Positions 33,475 to 43,198 of a stretch of DNA of 64,000 bases are shown piece after piece; within the stretch, counting starts at the first letter, position 1, and every line of letters begins with the position of its first letter. The translations under genes were made by a program, and so were the position numbers. Under the pieces are notes generated by a model. It was not told where the DNA came from and did not search any database. It saw nothing but the letters and a program-made list of their open reading frames with translations. The stretch is from Ruminococcaceae bacterium UBA5295 (GTDB lineage Bacteria > Bacillota > Clostridia > Oscillospirales > Acutalibacteraceae). The stretch covers positions 7,513 through 71,512 of the forward strand of contig DHSD01000028.1 of the NCBI GenBank assembly GCA_002411365.1. Reading direction: 5' to 3'.

Positions 33475-34791
33475 ATGAGGAAAACGAAACGAATTCACAG
33501 TGATGTGGTGCGGGATTCAATAAACACATTTGGCACAAATGTAATTGGCGCCGTACTTATGCTGATTGCCAATTTTGTTGTGCTGAGAAAAGTAGATCCG
33601 GAGGTTAAGGGCTACTATACAGCCGTACAAAACTGGGGCAGCGGATTCTATACTATTTTTAGCCTGAGTATTGCCGCTTCGTTTATTTATTTTGTAGCAC
33701 GCTATAAGATACAAAATACAAAGCGTGCAATTATACGTCTTAGCGGTGCTGTATTCATTGGAATTTTGGTTGTAAGTTCCGTCATACTGTTTGTTTTGAG
33801 GAACAGCTCATTTTTTAGTACGACACCATCGTCTTTCCTTGTTGCAACTGTAGTTTATGCTTTGTGCTCGCTGGCTCTGAGCGTATGCACGTCGATTCTT
33901 AGAGGGGAGAATAAGTTCAAGTCGTTCAATATTGTCAACCTTGCACAGCGGGTTTTGCTGACTTTACTATATTTTGCTGTTGCTGTCCACCCTTCATCCG
34001 GCCTTTGGATATGGGGAACGAATGCGATTTCTGTTATTATGACGGGACTTGCAATTTTCGGCATTTACCGCTGGAGCGGGCCGCACCCGCAGCCTGTACC
34101 GGAAGATGACCACCCTGTAAAATCAGGAAGCATGGTGGTTTACAGCTTGAAAGCCCACATCAGCAATGTCCTTACTTATGTGAATACTTATTTGGGCACT
34201 TATGTGGTCCAAGGCATATTTAGCATAAAAAACCTCGGCGTTTACAATACGGCGTTTACAATCATGCAGCAGGTTTGGATACTGCCGGATGCCGTAAGCC
34301 AGGTTATAATGAGCCGAATCGCGGCAATGAACAAGAAAGAAGATAAACTGCATCTCACATTGACTTCCGCAAAAGTTGTCTTTTACAGCACACTTGTAAT
34401 TGCCTTAATTATCTATGTAGCTGCCGTGTTGTTTTTGCCATGGCTTTTCCCAATGTATAAAGGTGCGCTGGAACCTCTCACATACCTGATTTTTGGCTCA
34501 GTGTTTATTTCCTATGCAAAGGTTATCGGCAATTCTATTGCCGCCTATGGCAGGCCTGAGCTCAATATTGTCCCTACTGTTGCAGGCATTGTTTCAAATG
34601 TTGCGGGCTGCTTCATTTTCATCCCGCTGTTCCATATAAACGGCGTTGCGCTTGCAACTTCCGTTTCGCTCACAATACAGGCTTTCTCAGCTATCGCAAT
34701 TTTCTGCCACTTTTCCAAAACGCAAGTTTATAAACTTTTTGTACCGACGAAAGAAGAAATTGCTTCAGTTAAAGGCATCTTCAAAAAATAA
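33475..34791 (+). CDS. Polysaccharide/lipid flippase of the MOP superfamily (Wzx-like)
   Basis: A 438-residue membrane protein with about 12 predicted helices, from NVIGAVLMLIANFVVL at the N-terminus to the SVSLTIQAFSAIAIF helix near the C-terminus. The pattern (an N-terminal NTFGTNVIG block, polar central helices and the GRPELNIV loop near 360) fits oligosaccharide flippases of the Wzx/MurJ-like MOP superfamily. The substrate is unknown, with no glycosyltransferases nearby to hint at it. It is a single-gene transcript with its own promoter and terminator. Confidence 0.8.
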   Translation: MRKTKRIHSDVVRDSINTFGTNVIGAVLMLIANFVVLRKVDPEVKGYYTAVQNWGSGFYTIFSLSIAASFIYFVARYKIQNTKRAIIRLSGAVFIGILVVSSVILFVLRNSSFFSTTPSSFLVATVVYALCSLALSVCTSILRGENKFKSFNIVNLAQRVLLTLLYFAVAVHPSSGLWIWGTNAISVIMTGLAIFGIYRWSGPHPQPVPEDDHPVKSGSMVVYSLKAHISNVLTYVNTYLGTYVVQGIFSIKNLGVYNTAFTIMQQVWILPDAVSQVIMSRIAAMNKKEDKLHLTLTSAKVVFYSTLVIALIIYVAAVLFLPWLFPMYKGALEPLTYLIFGSVFISYAKVIGNSIAAYGRPELNIVPTVAGIVSNVAGCFIFIPLFHINGVALATSVSLTIQAFSAIAIFCHFSKTQVYKLFVPTKEEIASVKGIFKK

Positions 34792-34829
34792 ACCTGTTTT
34801 AAAATATGTAAGTTAAACTGTAAGATAAC

Positions 34830-34865
34830 AAAACTGGCTGGCGCTTTTTGCGCTGGCCAGTTTTT
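34830..34865. terminator. Bidirectional terminator between the flippase gene and recG
   Basis: Stem of about 15 bp from AAAACTGGC... (34830) to ...GCCAGTTTT (34864), with one mismatch, GC-rich core, and T runs on both strands. It sits between convergent genes. Confidence 0.85.
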
Positions 34866-34880
34866 GATACATATTTTTTA

Positions 34881-36914
34881 TTATGAGCGTTCTACGCTGT
34901 TGAAAAGCTGAAGCATTTCAGCGTGCAGGCCGCGGTGTTCAGGGCTGGTTAGGTCCGGGTCTTCTGCGAGAATTTCCCGTGCGGCTTCTTGGGCACGGTT
35001 AAGGCACCCCATATCTGTTGCCATATCGGCGATTTTCAGAGGCGGCAGCCCATGCTGGCGGTTTCCGAAGAAATCGCCAGGACCACGCAGCTTTAAGTCA
35101 GCATCGGCAATTTTAAAGCCGTCGTTTGTCTTGCACATGGTTTTCATCCGTTCTGTGGCCTCGCCATTCTGCGCATCAGAAATCAATATGCAGTACGATT
35201 GGCTTTTTCCGCGCCCTACGCGCCCGCGCAGCTGGTGCAGCTGTGAAAGTCCATATCGCTCGGCATTTTCTATCAGCATAACCGTAGCGTTTGGCACATC
35301 GATGCCAACTTCAACGACGGTTGTTGAAACGAGCACATTTACCTTGCCTTGTGAGAAATGCTGCATCACAGACTCTTTTTCTTTCGGCTTCATCCGCCCG
35401 TGAAGGGCATCAATGCTGTATCTCGGAAGCCACTCTGACTTTAACTTTTCAACATAGCGTTTCACGCTTGCCATGCCGTTTTTATCGTCGTCTATCATTG
35501 GGCAGATAATGTAGCACTGGTGGCCGCTGTCAATCTGCTTTTTAATGAATGTAAACACCCTGTGGCGCTTGTCGGAAGTGACTGCATAAGTTAGGATTTT
35601 CTGTCTTCCAGGCGGTAGTTCGTCAAGCATAGAAATATCGAGGTCGCCGTAGATCATCAGTGCAAGAGTGCGTGGTATAGGCGTTGCACTCATAACAAGC
35701 GTATGCGGGTTTCTACCTTTTGCAGAAAGCGCTGCGCGCTGTGCTACGCCGAAGCGGTGCTGTTCATCGGTAACAACAAGGCCGAGCCTATGGAATATGA
35801 CATTTGCTGAAAGCAGGGCATGAGTGCCGATGAGAAAGCTTATCCTGCCATTCGCGAGCTCTGAAAGTATCTGCCTTTTCTGCGCCGCAGGCGTTGAGCC
35901 TGTTAGCAGGGCTGTGTGTATGCCTGCGCCTTCGAAAACTTTTTTCATGGAATGATAATGCTGGCGTGCCAAAACCTCGGTTGGAACCATAAGGGCGGCC
36001 TGAAAGCCGTTCTTTGCGGCCGAGTAGCAGAGCGCTGCCGCAACGGCAGTTTTACCGGAGCCAACATCACCCTGAATTAGGCGGCTCATGATTTTTCCAC
36101 CCATCATGTCTGCCATGGACTCGCGCACAGCGCGCCTCTGCGCTTCGGTAGGGCTGTATGGAAGAAGTGAAAAAAATTCATCTGAAAAGTCTTTCTTAAT
36201 TTGAAAAGGGCTTTTTTTCATATTACGGTGCTTCATAAGGAAAAGGCCGAGCTGAAGCACAAGGAGCTCTTCAAAAATCAGCCTTCTGCGCGCTGCGCCT
36301 GCTACTTCGGTGCTGGCGGGGAAATGGATATTCTCAAGCGCTTCCCTAAGGCCGCACAACGAGTATCTTTGGCGCATACCAGCTGGGATTGGGTCGCGGA
36401 TGGTTTTAGGGAGGAGGAGCATGGCCTCTTTTACGGAATTTTCAATAATACGGCTGCTAAGTCCATGTGTCTGCCCATATACCGGATGTATGGCCGGGCA
36501 ATTTTCAGCGGGAAAAATTTCTGGCGCCGCCATTTGTATCCTGAGAAAATCAGCAGACACTTTTCCATAGAAGATATAGGTTTCGCCTTCTTTAAGGAGC
36601 CGTGTGACATACGGATTATTGAAAAATACCAGGTCAAATTCGCCCTCGCCGTCATTTGCTTTGCCTTTATAGAGCGTCATGCCGCCGCGTATTGGTGCTG
36701 CTGCCGGTAATTGTGTGACGAGTGCACGCACGGCACATGCCATACCTTCCGGTGCGCTGCGCACTGTGCATGGGTGGCTAAGGTCTTCGTAAGCACGCGG
36801 GTAATAGCGAAGCAAAGCGCCGACGGAGGGCACGCCAAGCTTTTGAAAAAGCCGGGCACGCTGTTCGCCGACGCCTTTTAGTGTGTGGATATCTTTTCGG
36901 TAAAGACTTGCCAT
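34881..36914 (-). CDS. recG: ATP-dependent DNA helicase RecG
   Basis: A 677-residue RecG, which remodels stalled forks and branched DNA. The N-terminal wedge/OB domain (1-210) begins LKGVGEQRARLFQKLGV. The helicase has Walker A QGDVGSGKTAVA (about 282-293), motif II as DEQHRFGVAQR (the RecG form), MSATPIPRTLAL, and motif VI near QLRGRVGRG. The C-terminal segment is complete. It lies 18 bases downstream of fakA on the same strand; recG next to a DAK2-type kinase is a common Firmicutes pairing. Confidence 0.97.
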   Translation of the reverse strand: MASLYRKDIHTLKGVGEQRARLFQKLGVPSVGALLRYYPRAYEDLSHPCTVRSAPEGMACAVRALVTQLPAAAPIRGGMTLYKGKANDGEGEFDLVFFNNPYVTRLLKEGETYIFYGKVSADFLRIQMAAPEIFPAENCPAIHPVYGQTHGLSSRIIENSVKEAMLLLPKTIRDPIPAGMRQRYSLCGLREALENIHFPASTEVAGAARRRLIFEELLVLQLGLFLMKHRNMKKSPFQIKKDFSDEFFSLLPYSPTEAQRRAVRESMADMMGGKIMSRLIQGDVGSGKTAVAAALCYSAAKNGFQAALMVPTEVLARQHYHSMKKVFEGAGIHTALLTGSTPAAQKRQILSELANGRISFLIGTHALLSANVIFHRLGLVVTDEQHRFGVAQRAALSAKGRNPHTLVMSATPIPRTLALMIYGDLDISMLDELPPGRQKILTYAVTSDKRHRVFTFIKKQIDSGHQCYIICPMIDDDKNGMASVKRYVEKLKSEWLPRYSIDALHGRMKPKEKESVMQHFSQGKVNVLVSTTVVEVGIDVPNATVMLIENAERYGLSQLHQLRGRVGRGKSQSYCILISDAQNGEATERMKTMCKTNDGFKIADADLKLRGPGDFFGNRQHGLPPLKIADMATDMGCLNRAQEAAREILAEDPDLTSPEHRGLHAEMLQLFNSVERS

Positions 36915-36932
36915 GTTTTCACCTTATATTGG

Positions 36933-38630
36933 CTATTCTACAGAAATGAGATAATAGTAAACAGGCTGACCGCCTTGTACCAGAGTAATCTCGATATCAC
37001 TGCTTAGCTTTGACTTTAGCTGGCCGTAAACTTCATTGGCAGCCTGCTCTGTGACACCGGCGCCATATATCAGAGTAATAAAAGACGTCCTGTGATCAAC
37101 CATAGAGCGTATCAGCTTTATACAAACATGGCTGACATCATGGACATGATCGACTATTTCGAGCTTGCCGTTAACGAGGCCCATCACATCGTCTTTGTGG
37201 ATTTTACGACCCCCAAATTCAGAATCGCGCGCAGCATAAGTTACGGTGCCCGTCTTTACGCCGTTAGCGGCCTGCATCATGTTTACCGTGTTTTCCTCAA
37301 CAGACATGTCCGGGTTGTAGGCAAGCATGGCGGAAAGGCCTTCCGGCACTGTCCTTGTAGGAAGCACTACTGTTTTGCGGTCGGTAACGAGCGGCGCTAC
37401 CTGCTCTGCTGCAAGCACAATATTTTTGTTGTTAGGCAGAATCATAACTGTCTTTGCAGGTGTTGCGCACACAGCTGCCGCAAGCTGCTCAGTGCTCGGG
37501 TTCATTGTCTGGCCGCCATTTACCACCTGTGCGCATCCAAGGTCCGTAAAAAGCGTTTTAAGGCCCTTGCCAGTGGCTACAGCAACAAATCCAACGTCGT
37601 TTACAGGTGCAGCAGGCACTGGCGGTTCTGCTGTGTCATTTTCATTGTCTGACACAGGGGCAGCATTTTCTTTTGAAGCTTTGCTTTCTTCAGATGCTTT
37701 GCGGTGCTGCTCTTTCATGTTGTCGACTTTTACAGTCAGCAGCTGGCCAAATTCGAGGGCTTTTTCCAGTGCTTTTCCGGGATGCTCAGTGTGAACGTGA
37801 ACCTTGATGATTTCTTCGTCTGCCACAACAAGAACACAGTCGCCTAATGTTTCAAGAAAAGCCCGCAGTTCGGCGGGATCCTTTTTGCAGTCGGCGCTGC
37901 GCCCGATTATGAATTCTGTGCAGTAGGTGAAATGGATCTCCGTATCAAATTCAGCAGCAGCGTTTTTAAAAAAGTCGTCGCCGCTGTTTGCTGCTGCATC
38001 ATGCTTTTCTTCTTCAATTATGGTACCGTCGCGCAAAAAGCTCAGCATACCTTCAAAGATGAGGCAAAGGCCCTTGCCGCCGGCATCTACAACACCTGCG
38101 CGCTTGAGGACGGGCAAAAGCTCCGGCGTCTGTTTTAACGCGTCCTCAGCACCTTTGCACACAGCTTCCCACACTTTTGCCGGTTCGTCTGTCTTCTGCA
38201 GCGCAGCCCGTCCGGCCTCACACCCCATGCGTGCAACTGTGAGAATAGTACCTTCTGTTGGTTTCATAACGGTTTTGTAGGCATTTTCCACACCGATGCC
38301 AAGGGCATTTACCAAATCTTCGGCACTTGCGGAAGATTTGCCGTTAAGGCCTTTTGAAAATCCGCCTGATAGAACGGAGAGAATCACGCCGGAATTCCCG
38401 CGTGCGCCACGCAGCATAGCCTGCGCAGCAGTATGTGCAACTTCGCCTGCTGACGGGTTATCGGCCTTATTGAGCTCGCGCACAGCAGAGCTTATGGTCA
38501 GCGACATATTGGAACCGGTGTCTCCGTCCGGAACAGGGAAAATGTTCAGTTCGTCAATAGATGAGCGGTATTGCAGAAGGTTGTTGGCGCCTGAAATGAT
38601 GGCGCTTTTCAAGTCAGTTCCGTTAATCAC
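36933..38630 (-). CDS. fakA: DAK2/DegV-system fatty acid kinase FakA (DhaL-like)
   Basis: A 565-residue FakA/YloV-type protein, the ATP-binding subunit that phosphorylates fatty acids bound to a FakB (DegV) protein. The N-terminal DhaL domain (1-200) has NIFPVPDGDTGSNMSLT with the metal-binding Asp residues, and GARGNSGVILS. A GGKGLCLIFEGM segment and a C-terminal DAK1-like/DUF1949 region follow, with an acidic low-complexity linker near 310-340. The start is GTG with GAGGGAG upstream. No FakB gene is in the window. Expression may pass through the hairpin just upstream. Confidence 0.9.
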   Translation of the reverse strand: MINGTDLKSAIISGANNLLQYRSSIDELNIFPVPDGDTGSNMSLTISSAVRELNKADNPSAGEVAHTAAQAMLRGARGNSGVILSVLSGGFSKGLNGKSSASAEDLVNALGIGVENAYKTVMKPTEGTILTVARMGCEAGRAALQKTDEPAKVWEAVCKGAEDALKQTPELLPVLKRAGVVDAGGKGLCLIFEGMLSFLRDGTIIEEEKHDAAANSGDDFFKNAAAEFDTEIHFTYCTEFIIGRSADCKKDPAELRAFLETLGDCVLVVADEEIIKVHVHTEHPGKALEKALEFGQLLTVKVDNMKEQHRKASEESKASKENAAPVSDNENDTAEPPVPAAPVNDVGFVAVATGKGLKTLFTDLGCAQVVNGGQTMNPSTEQLAAAVCATPAKTVMILPNNKNIVLAAEQVAPLVTDRKTVVLPTRTVPEGLSAMLAYNPDMSVEENTVNMMQAANGVKTGTVTYAARDSEFGGRKIHKDDVMGLVNGKLEIVDHVHDVSHVCIKLIRSMVDHRTSFITLIYGAGVTEQAANEVYGQLKSKLSSDIEITLVQGGQPVYYYLISVE

Positions 38631-38654
38631 TTTTCAGCACTCCCTCGAATTCGG

Positions 38655-38679
38655 AAAAAAAGCGGTTTTTTACAACCGC
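38655..38679 (-). terminator. Terminator-like hairpin in the fakA 5' leader (attenuator?)
   Basis: On the minus strand GCGGTT (38679-38674) pairs with AACCGC (38667-38662), followed by seven T (38661-38655). It lies 25 bases before the fakA start and downstream of that gene's promoter, so it would stop most fakA transcripts unless antiterminated. The flanking GAATTGG and CCGAATTC could extend or compete with the stem. Confidence 0.6.
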
Positions 38680-38701
38680 ACCAATTCTATCTTATTCTGC
38701 T

Positions 38702-38730
38702 ATTATATCATACCCTACTGTTTGATTCAA
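38702..38730 (-). promoter_or_regulatory. Promoter of fakA-recG
   Basis: On the minus strand TTGAAT (38730-38725), 17 bases, TATAAT (38707-38702), with TGA before the -10. The predicted start is near 38694, giving a leader of about 65 nt. Confidence 0.75.
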
Positions 38731-38778
38731 TCTTAAAAATTAAGCATATAAGTATACTTCAGGAACTGGCACAAATAA

Positions 38779-38809
38779 AGAAATCCCCCCGGAATTTGTG
38801 ACCGGAGGG
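38779..38809 (-). terminator. Terminator of spoVS
   Basis: CCCTCCGG (38809-38802, minus strand) pairs with CCGGGGGG (38792-38785) and is followed by ATTTCTTTATTT. Confidence 0.6.
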
Positions 38810-38829
38810 ATAAGGCAGACAAAACAGCG

Positions 38830-39090
38830 TCAGTGCGGCTCAACAATCAATTTGATTGCCGTACGTTCTTCGCCGTCTATTGTCACGCTTGTAAATGCGG
38901 GTATGCACACAGCATCAATACCGGAAGGTGCAAGGTAACCGCGCGCAATGGCAATAGCTTTTACTGCCTGGTTTGTTGCGCCGGCGCCTACGGCCTGGAG
39001 TTCTACTGAACCAGATTCACGAACAACTCCTGCGATTGCTCCGGCAACGGAATTCGGAATGGATTTTGATGAAACTTTCAATACTTCCAT
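38830..39090 (-). CDS. spoVS: Stage V sporulation protein S
   Basis: An 86-residue SpoVS with the family sequence almost throughout: MEVLKVSSKSIPNSVAGAIAG, GAGATNQAVKAIAIARGYL, and GEERTAIKLIVEP at the end. It is an Alba-like small protein needed for spore development. The ATG is preceded by GGGGGAAG; upstream in-frame codons have no ribosome site. The order rny-ymdB-spoVS is the same as in B. subtilis, which supports a spore-forming host. Confidence 0.97.
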   Translation of the reverse strand: MEVLKVSSKSIPNSVAGAIAGVVRESGSVELQAVGAGATNQAVKAIAIARGYLAPSGIDAVCIPAFTSVTIDGEERTAIKLIVEPH

Positions 39091-39178
39091 TATTATTCTT
39101 CCCCCAAAATTTTGGAAATGTAAATGATGTAAACGAAAAAAAGATGTAAAAGATTTGTATGAACAACGCAATTACTAT

Positions 39179-39205
39179 ATTATATCTTTAAAAAGAATTT
39201 TTCAA
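39179..39205 (-). promoter_or_regulatory. Possible promoter of spoVS
   Basis: On the minus strand TTGAAA (39205-39200), a short 15-base spacer, TATAAT (39184-39179). The leader after it carries three TTTACAT-type repeats. The spacer is short for SigA, so another sigma factor may be used. Confidence 0.4.
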
Positions 39206-39246
39206 GAGCAATTTACATGAATTTCAGGAGACATTTTTGCAGAAAG

Positions 39247-40017
39247 TTACATAATATTCAACCGTTCGACAGAAAGCGACTTTCCGGTCTTTTCATCAAT
39301 GCTGAAAATAGCACCATTAATGCAGCAGTCGCCAGAAGCGAGGTCAAATCTCACCGGCATTTTGGTTTTCATCTTGCGGATAGCAAGTTCCGGTTTTACA
39401 CCGAGAACAGAATTGATAGGGCCTGTCATGCCAAGGTCTGATATATACCCTGTGCCTTTGGGCAGTATGCATTCGTCGGCGGTCTGCACGTGTGTATGAG
39501 TGCCGTAAACAGCTGAAACGCGGCCGTCGAGGTAATATGCGAACGAGCGTTTTTCACCTGTTGCCTCAGCGTGGAAATCTACAAACGTGATTTTCGGCAT
39601 TCTTTTCTCCGCGAGGATACGGTCAGCACATTCAAACGGTGAATCGAGACTTTCGAGGTATACGACGCCCATCAAGTTAATAACGCCTACCTGTATGCGA
39701 CCCATGTCCACAATGCAGACGCCTTTACCTGGCGCCGCAGATGGAAAATTGGCTGGCCGCAGAAGTGTCTCGCAGGAATCGTACATATCATAGCTTTCCC
39801 TGCGGCGGAAACTGTGGTTGCCAGAAGTTATGACATCGACGCCGCTGTCGAACAGGTACCGGACTGAAGAAGGCGTGAGGCCGTTGCCGTCAGCGGAATT
39901 TTCGCCGTTTGCAATAACAAGGTCGATATTTTTCATTTTTTTAATGGATGACAAATGGCTGCGCAGAAAACGGCAGCCAATACTGCCTATTACATCGCCG
40001 ATTGCAAGTATGTTCAT
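39247..40017 (-). CDS. ymdB: YmdB-family metallophosphoesterase
   Basis: A 256-residue di-metal phosphodiesterase (TIGR00282 type). Metal motifs are GDVIGSIG (7-14), NGENSADG (37-44) with the conserved Asn/Glu, SGNHSFRRRE near 65, FHAEATGEK near 147 and YGTHTHVQT near 171. B. subtilis YmdB hydrolyses cyclic nucleotides and affects the motility/biofilm choice and sporulation. Conserved neighbour of rny and spoVS. The start is 71 bases after the rny stop, beyond a terminator hairpin. Confidence 0.95.
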   Translation of the reverse strand: MNILAIGDVIGSIGCRFLRSHLSSIKKMKNIDLVIANGENSADGNGLTPSSVRYLFDSGVDVITSGNHSFRRRESYDMYDSCETLLRPANFPSAAPGKGVCIVDMGRIQVGVINLMGVVYLESLDSPFECADRILAEKRMPKITFVDFHAEATGEKRSFAYYLDGRVSAVYGTHTHVQTADECILPKGTGYISDLGMTGPINSVLGVKPELAIRKMKTKMPVRFDLASGDCCINGAIFSIDEKTGKSLSVERLNIM

Positions 40018-40045
40018 ATAAAGTCCTCTCTGTTTTTGAAAAGTT

Positions 40046-40074
40046 AAAAAGAAAAAGGGACAGAATCCTGTCCC
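40046..40074 (-). terminator. Hairpin terminator between rny and ymdB
   Basis: On the minus strand GGGACAG (40074-40068) pairs with CTGTCCC (40063-40057), loop of four, followed by TTTTTCTTTTT. ymdB expression would need read-through. Confidence 0.75.
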
Positions 40075-40088
40075 AAAATATTTCTGAG

Positions 40089-41648
40089 TTATTTTGCGTA
40101 TTCAACTGCACGGCTTTCACGGATAATGTTGACTTTGATCTGGCCGGGATATTCAAGGTCGCTTTCGATTTTTTTACATATCTTTTTCGCGAGCAAAACC
40201 ATTTCATCATCGCTGATGGCTTCAGGCTTAACCATAATACGTATTTCACGGCCAGCCTGAATGGCATAACTGCTTTCGACACCTTCAAACGAAGAAGCAA
40301 CTTCCTCCAGCTTTTCAAGACGCTTAATGTAGTTTTCCACATTTTCACGGCGTGCACCAGGGCGTGCCGCACTAATTGCATCTGCTGCTTGTACAAGGCA
40401 TGCAGATATTGTTTTTGGTTCAACATCGTTGTGATGTGCTTGAATGGCGTGTATAACAGCATCGCTTTCCTTATATTTACGGGCAACTTCCACACCTATA
40501 TCAACATGCGAACCCTCAATCTCATGGTCGAGCGCTTTTCCAATATCGTGCAGCAGGCCAGCCCTGCGTGCAACAGTCGGGTCAATACCGAGCTCACAGG
40601 CCATCATGCCTGCAAGGTAGGAAACTTCAAGCGAATGACTGAGCACATTCTGCCCATAGCTCGTGCGGTATTTAAGCCGGCCGAGCAGCTTTACAAGTTC
40701 TGGATGGATTCCGGTTACGCCGGCTTCCAGCACCGCGCGCTCGCCTTCCTGCTTGATTGTAGCATCCACTTCGCGCCGGGCTTTTTCAATTGTTTCTTCT
40801 ATCCTTGCCGGGTGGATTCTGCCGTCTGCGATAAGGTGCTCCATAGCTATGCGCGCCACTTCGCGCCGCACTGGCTCGAAACATGAAAGCGTAATGGCTT
40901 CCGGCGTGTCGTCAATTATTAAGTCTACGCCCGTCATGGTTTCAATTGCGCGGATATTGCGGCCTTCACGCCCTATGATGCGGCCTTTCATCTCATCATT
41001 TGGCAGCGGCACAACCGAGATCGTGGCTTCTGCCACGTGATCCGCAGCACAGCGCTGGATTGCGGTGGAGATAATTTCCCTTGCCGTACTTTCCGCCTCT
41101 TCACGTGTTTGCTGCTCATATTCCATCAGTTTTACGGCTTTTTCGTGGGTTAGCTCATTGTCAAGGTTGCTGAGCAGATAATCCTTTGCCTGGTCCTTTG
41201 TAAATCCTGAAATGCGCTCAAGGGTATCGGCCTGGCCCTTTTTGAGCGATTCCACTTCAGCCAGCCGGTTTTCAGCCTGCTTGTTTTTATCGCTGAGGGC
41301 TTCTTCCTTAGCCTCAAGGCTTTCCATCTTCTTGTCGAGTGATTCTTCTTTCTGCTGGATGCGGCGTTCCTGCCGCTGAACTTCTTTGCGCCTGTCGTTG
41401 AGTTCGTGTTCGGCTTCCGTGCGCTGCCGGTGGATTTCATCCTTGCCTTCGAGGATCGCTTCTTTTTTCTTTGTTTCCGCCTTGTTGATGGCGTCGTTTA
41501 TGATTCGCTTAGCTTCTTCTTCAGCAGAACCTATGGTATATTCAGCAGTTTTCCTGCGGTGTTGTGAACCAAGAAAGAAACAGACGATGCCTGCAATGGC
41601 CGCACATACGAGTGCAATCAGGATGCAGGTCATTAAATTTACTTGCAA
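40089..41648 (-). CDS. rny: Ribonuclease Y
   Basis: A 519-residue membrane-bound endoribonuclease that starts mRNA decay. An N-terminal transmembrane helix (about 5-27) leads to a long Glu/Lys-rich coiled coil (30-170), a KH domain with [15 protein letters not shown] (about 217-231), and an HD domain with [12 protein letters not shown] near 364-375. Length is standard. The start is TTG with GAGGT nine bases upstream; an in-frame ATG five codons later is the alternative. First gene of the rny-ymdB-spoVS group. Confidence 0.97.
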   Translation of the reverse strand: MQVNLMTCILIALVCAAIAGIVCFFLGSQHRRKTAEYTIGSAEEEAKRIINDAINKAETKKKEAILEGKDEIHRQRTEAEHELNDRRKEVQRQERRIQQKEESLDKKMESLEAKEEALSDKNKQAENRLAEVESLKKGQADTLERISGFTKDQAKDYLLSNLDNELTHEKAVKLMEYEQQTREEAESTAREIISTAIQRCAADHVAEATISVVPLPNDEMKGRIIGREGRNIRAIETMTGVDLIIDDTPEAITLSCFEPVRREVARIAMEHLIADGRIHPARIEETIEKARREVDATIKQEGERAVLEAGVTGIHPELVKLLGRLKYRTSYGQNVLSHSLEVSYLAGMMACELGIDPTVARRAGLLHDIGKALDHEIEGSHVDIGVEVARKYKESDAVIHAIQAHHNDVEPKTISACLVQAADAISAARPGARRENVENYIKRLEKLEEVASSFEGVESSYAIQAGREIRIMVKPEAISDDEMVLLAKKICKKIESDLEYPGQIKVNIIRESRAVEYAK

Positions 41649-41660
41649 AAGTTGGCACCT

Positions 41661-42003
41661 CCCTATTAAATGATTTAGTGAATCTTTACATTTTACTCCG
41701 GTTCATTACTTTAAAGTAAAAACATAATAAACTACAAAACACATTTCACACGCCATAGCATTAATTGTATAACTTTAAGTACTGCTGTGTCAAGAAAATT
41801 ACGCCTGTACATGGCAGAAACAGCGTTTACTTGTGCGCATAGGTTTCATGCCCGTTACGTGCTGAAAAAGGCTGCTTTGGAACTTTGCCTTGTACAAATT
41901 CTGGGCGGTAACCGCCAAGCCATATCACATATTGTCTTGAGGAAGAATATTATGCTTTTGTGATGGCAGAAAAATGAAGCGGATATTCACGGGAGATGAT
42001 AGC
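41661..42003. other. Intergenic region between rny and urtA
   Basis: A 340-base gap between divergent genes. The rny-proximal side is AT-rich with an ACTTTAAAGT palindrome. The urtA-proximal side has a GGCGGTAACCGCC hairpin (near 41906-41918) and a GGGAG ribosome site at 41991-41995. I see no consensus promoter and no known riboswitch, and in particular no guanidine-type motif, although urea genes often have one. Confidence 0.5.
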
Positions 42004-43167
42004 ATGAAAAAACGGTTTTGTGCGCTCCTCCTTGCAGGGGCAACTACATTTTCATGCCTGCTTGCAGGGTGCGGCGGGCAGAAAAGCAGCGAGGCAGGAC
42101 CTATTAAAATAGGGCTTCTTTATTCGCTGAGCGGTGTGACATCCGTAAGCGAAAAGCAGCTTTACGATGGCACAAAACTTGCAATTGACTCCATCAATAA
42201 AAGCGGAGGGGTGCATGGAAGGAAAATAGAGACTGTATTTGCAGATTACGCTTCCGATCCGGCGAAGGCAGCAGACAAAGCGCGAAAACTAATCCTTGAC
42301 GATAAAGTGACAGCCATAATCGGCACCTGTTCTTCTTCGGCGCGGAAAGCTGTTAAGCTTGTGGTAGAAAAATACCATTCGCTGCTGATTTACCCGCAGT
42401 CGTATGAAGGCCAGGAGCAGTCGAAAAACATTATATATGTAGGGTGCATCCCAAACCAGCAGGCAGAGATTTTTGTCGGCTGGCTGCTTAAGAACACGGG
42501 GAAAAAGTTCTTCTTAATAGGGTGCGATTTTGTGTACCCGCGCGTTGAAAACAAGCTTGCAAAACAGTACCTTGCAGCGGGCGGCGGAGAAGTTGTCGGT
42601 GAAGAATACGTCCCTTACGGTAGCACTGATTTTTCATCGGTCCTCAATAAAATCAGGACATCTAAGCCGGATGTGGTGTACAGCGAGCTTACCGGAGACA
42701 GCAATGTCGCTTTCTACAAGCAATATAATGTATATGGCCTCAAATCTACAATAGCAAGCCTTACAACAAATGAGACGGTTTTGCAGTCGATAGGTGCCGG
42801 CGCGTCAAAAGGCAGTTATATATGTGTGGACTATTTTAAGAGCATAGACAACCCGCTGAACAAGAAATTTGTGCAGCAGTATGCTGATTCCGTAAAAGAC
42901 GGGACGCAGCCTTCGTATGCGGTTATGGGAGGCTACAACAGCGGGCTGTTCCTTGGCGCCGCGCTTAAAAAAGCGAATGATCCCGCAAATACGCAGCAGG
43001 TGATAGATGCTTTTAAAGGGCTGAAGATTGGGTCGCCGTCCGGAAGTATATCTATTGACCCTTCGAACAACCATGCCTGCCTTTACTGCCGTATAGGCAA
43101 AGTTGACGGCAGTGGTGTGGTGCGCGTAATTTACCAGTCGGAAAAACCGATTGCCCCAAAGCCATGA
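42004..43167 (+). CDS. urtA: Urea ABC transporter substrate-binding lipoprotein
   Basis: A 387-residue periplasmic-type binding lipoprotein anchored outside the membrane. The signal peptide ends in the lipobox LLAGC, with the lipidated Cys near residue 24. The mature part matches UrtA rather than amino-acid binders: IKIGLLYSLSGVTSVSE, SGGVHGRKIE, SSSARKAVKL, LIYPQSYEGQEQS and VGCIPNQQAE. I start at the ATG 8 bases after GGAG; an upstream in-frame start would block signal-peptide geometry. First gene of urtABCDE. Confidence 0.92.
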   Translation: MKKRFCALLLAGATTFSCLLAGCGGQKSSEAGPIKIGLLYSLSGVTSVSEKQLYDGTKLAIDSINKSGGVHGRKIETVFADYASDPAKAADKARKLILDDKVTAIIGTCSSSARKAVKLVVEKYHSLLIYPQSYEGQEQSKNIIYVGCIPNQQAEIFVGWLLKNTGKKFFLIGCDFVYPRVENKLAKQYLAAGGGEVVGEEYVPYGSTDFSSVLNKIRTSKPDVVYSELTGDSNVAFYKQYNVYGLKSTIASLTTNETVLQSIGAGASKGSYICVDYFKSIDNPLNKKFVQQYADSVKDGTQPSYAVMGGYNSGLFLGAALKKANDPANTQQVIDAFKGLKIGSPSGSISIDPSNNHACLYCRIGKVDGSGVVRVIYQSEKPIAPKP

Positions 43168-43198
43168 CCAGATTTTCATTGTCGTGAAGGTGGTTTAA

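Noticed and set aside
41661..42003. Guanidine riboswitch before urtA
   Set aside because: None of the guanidine-I, -II or -III conserved blocks are seen.
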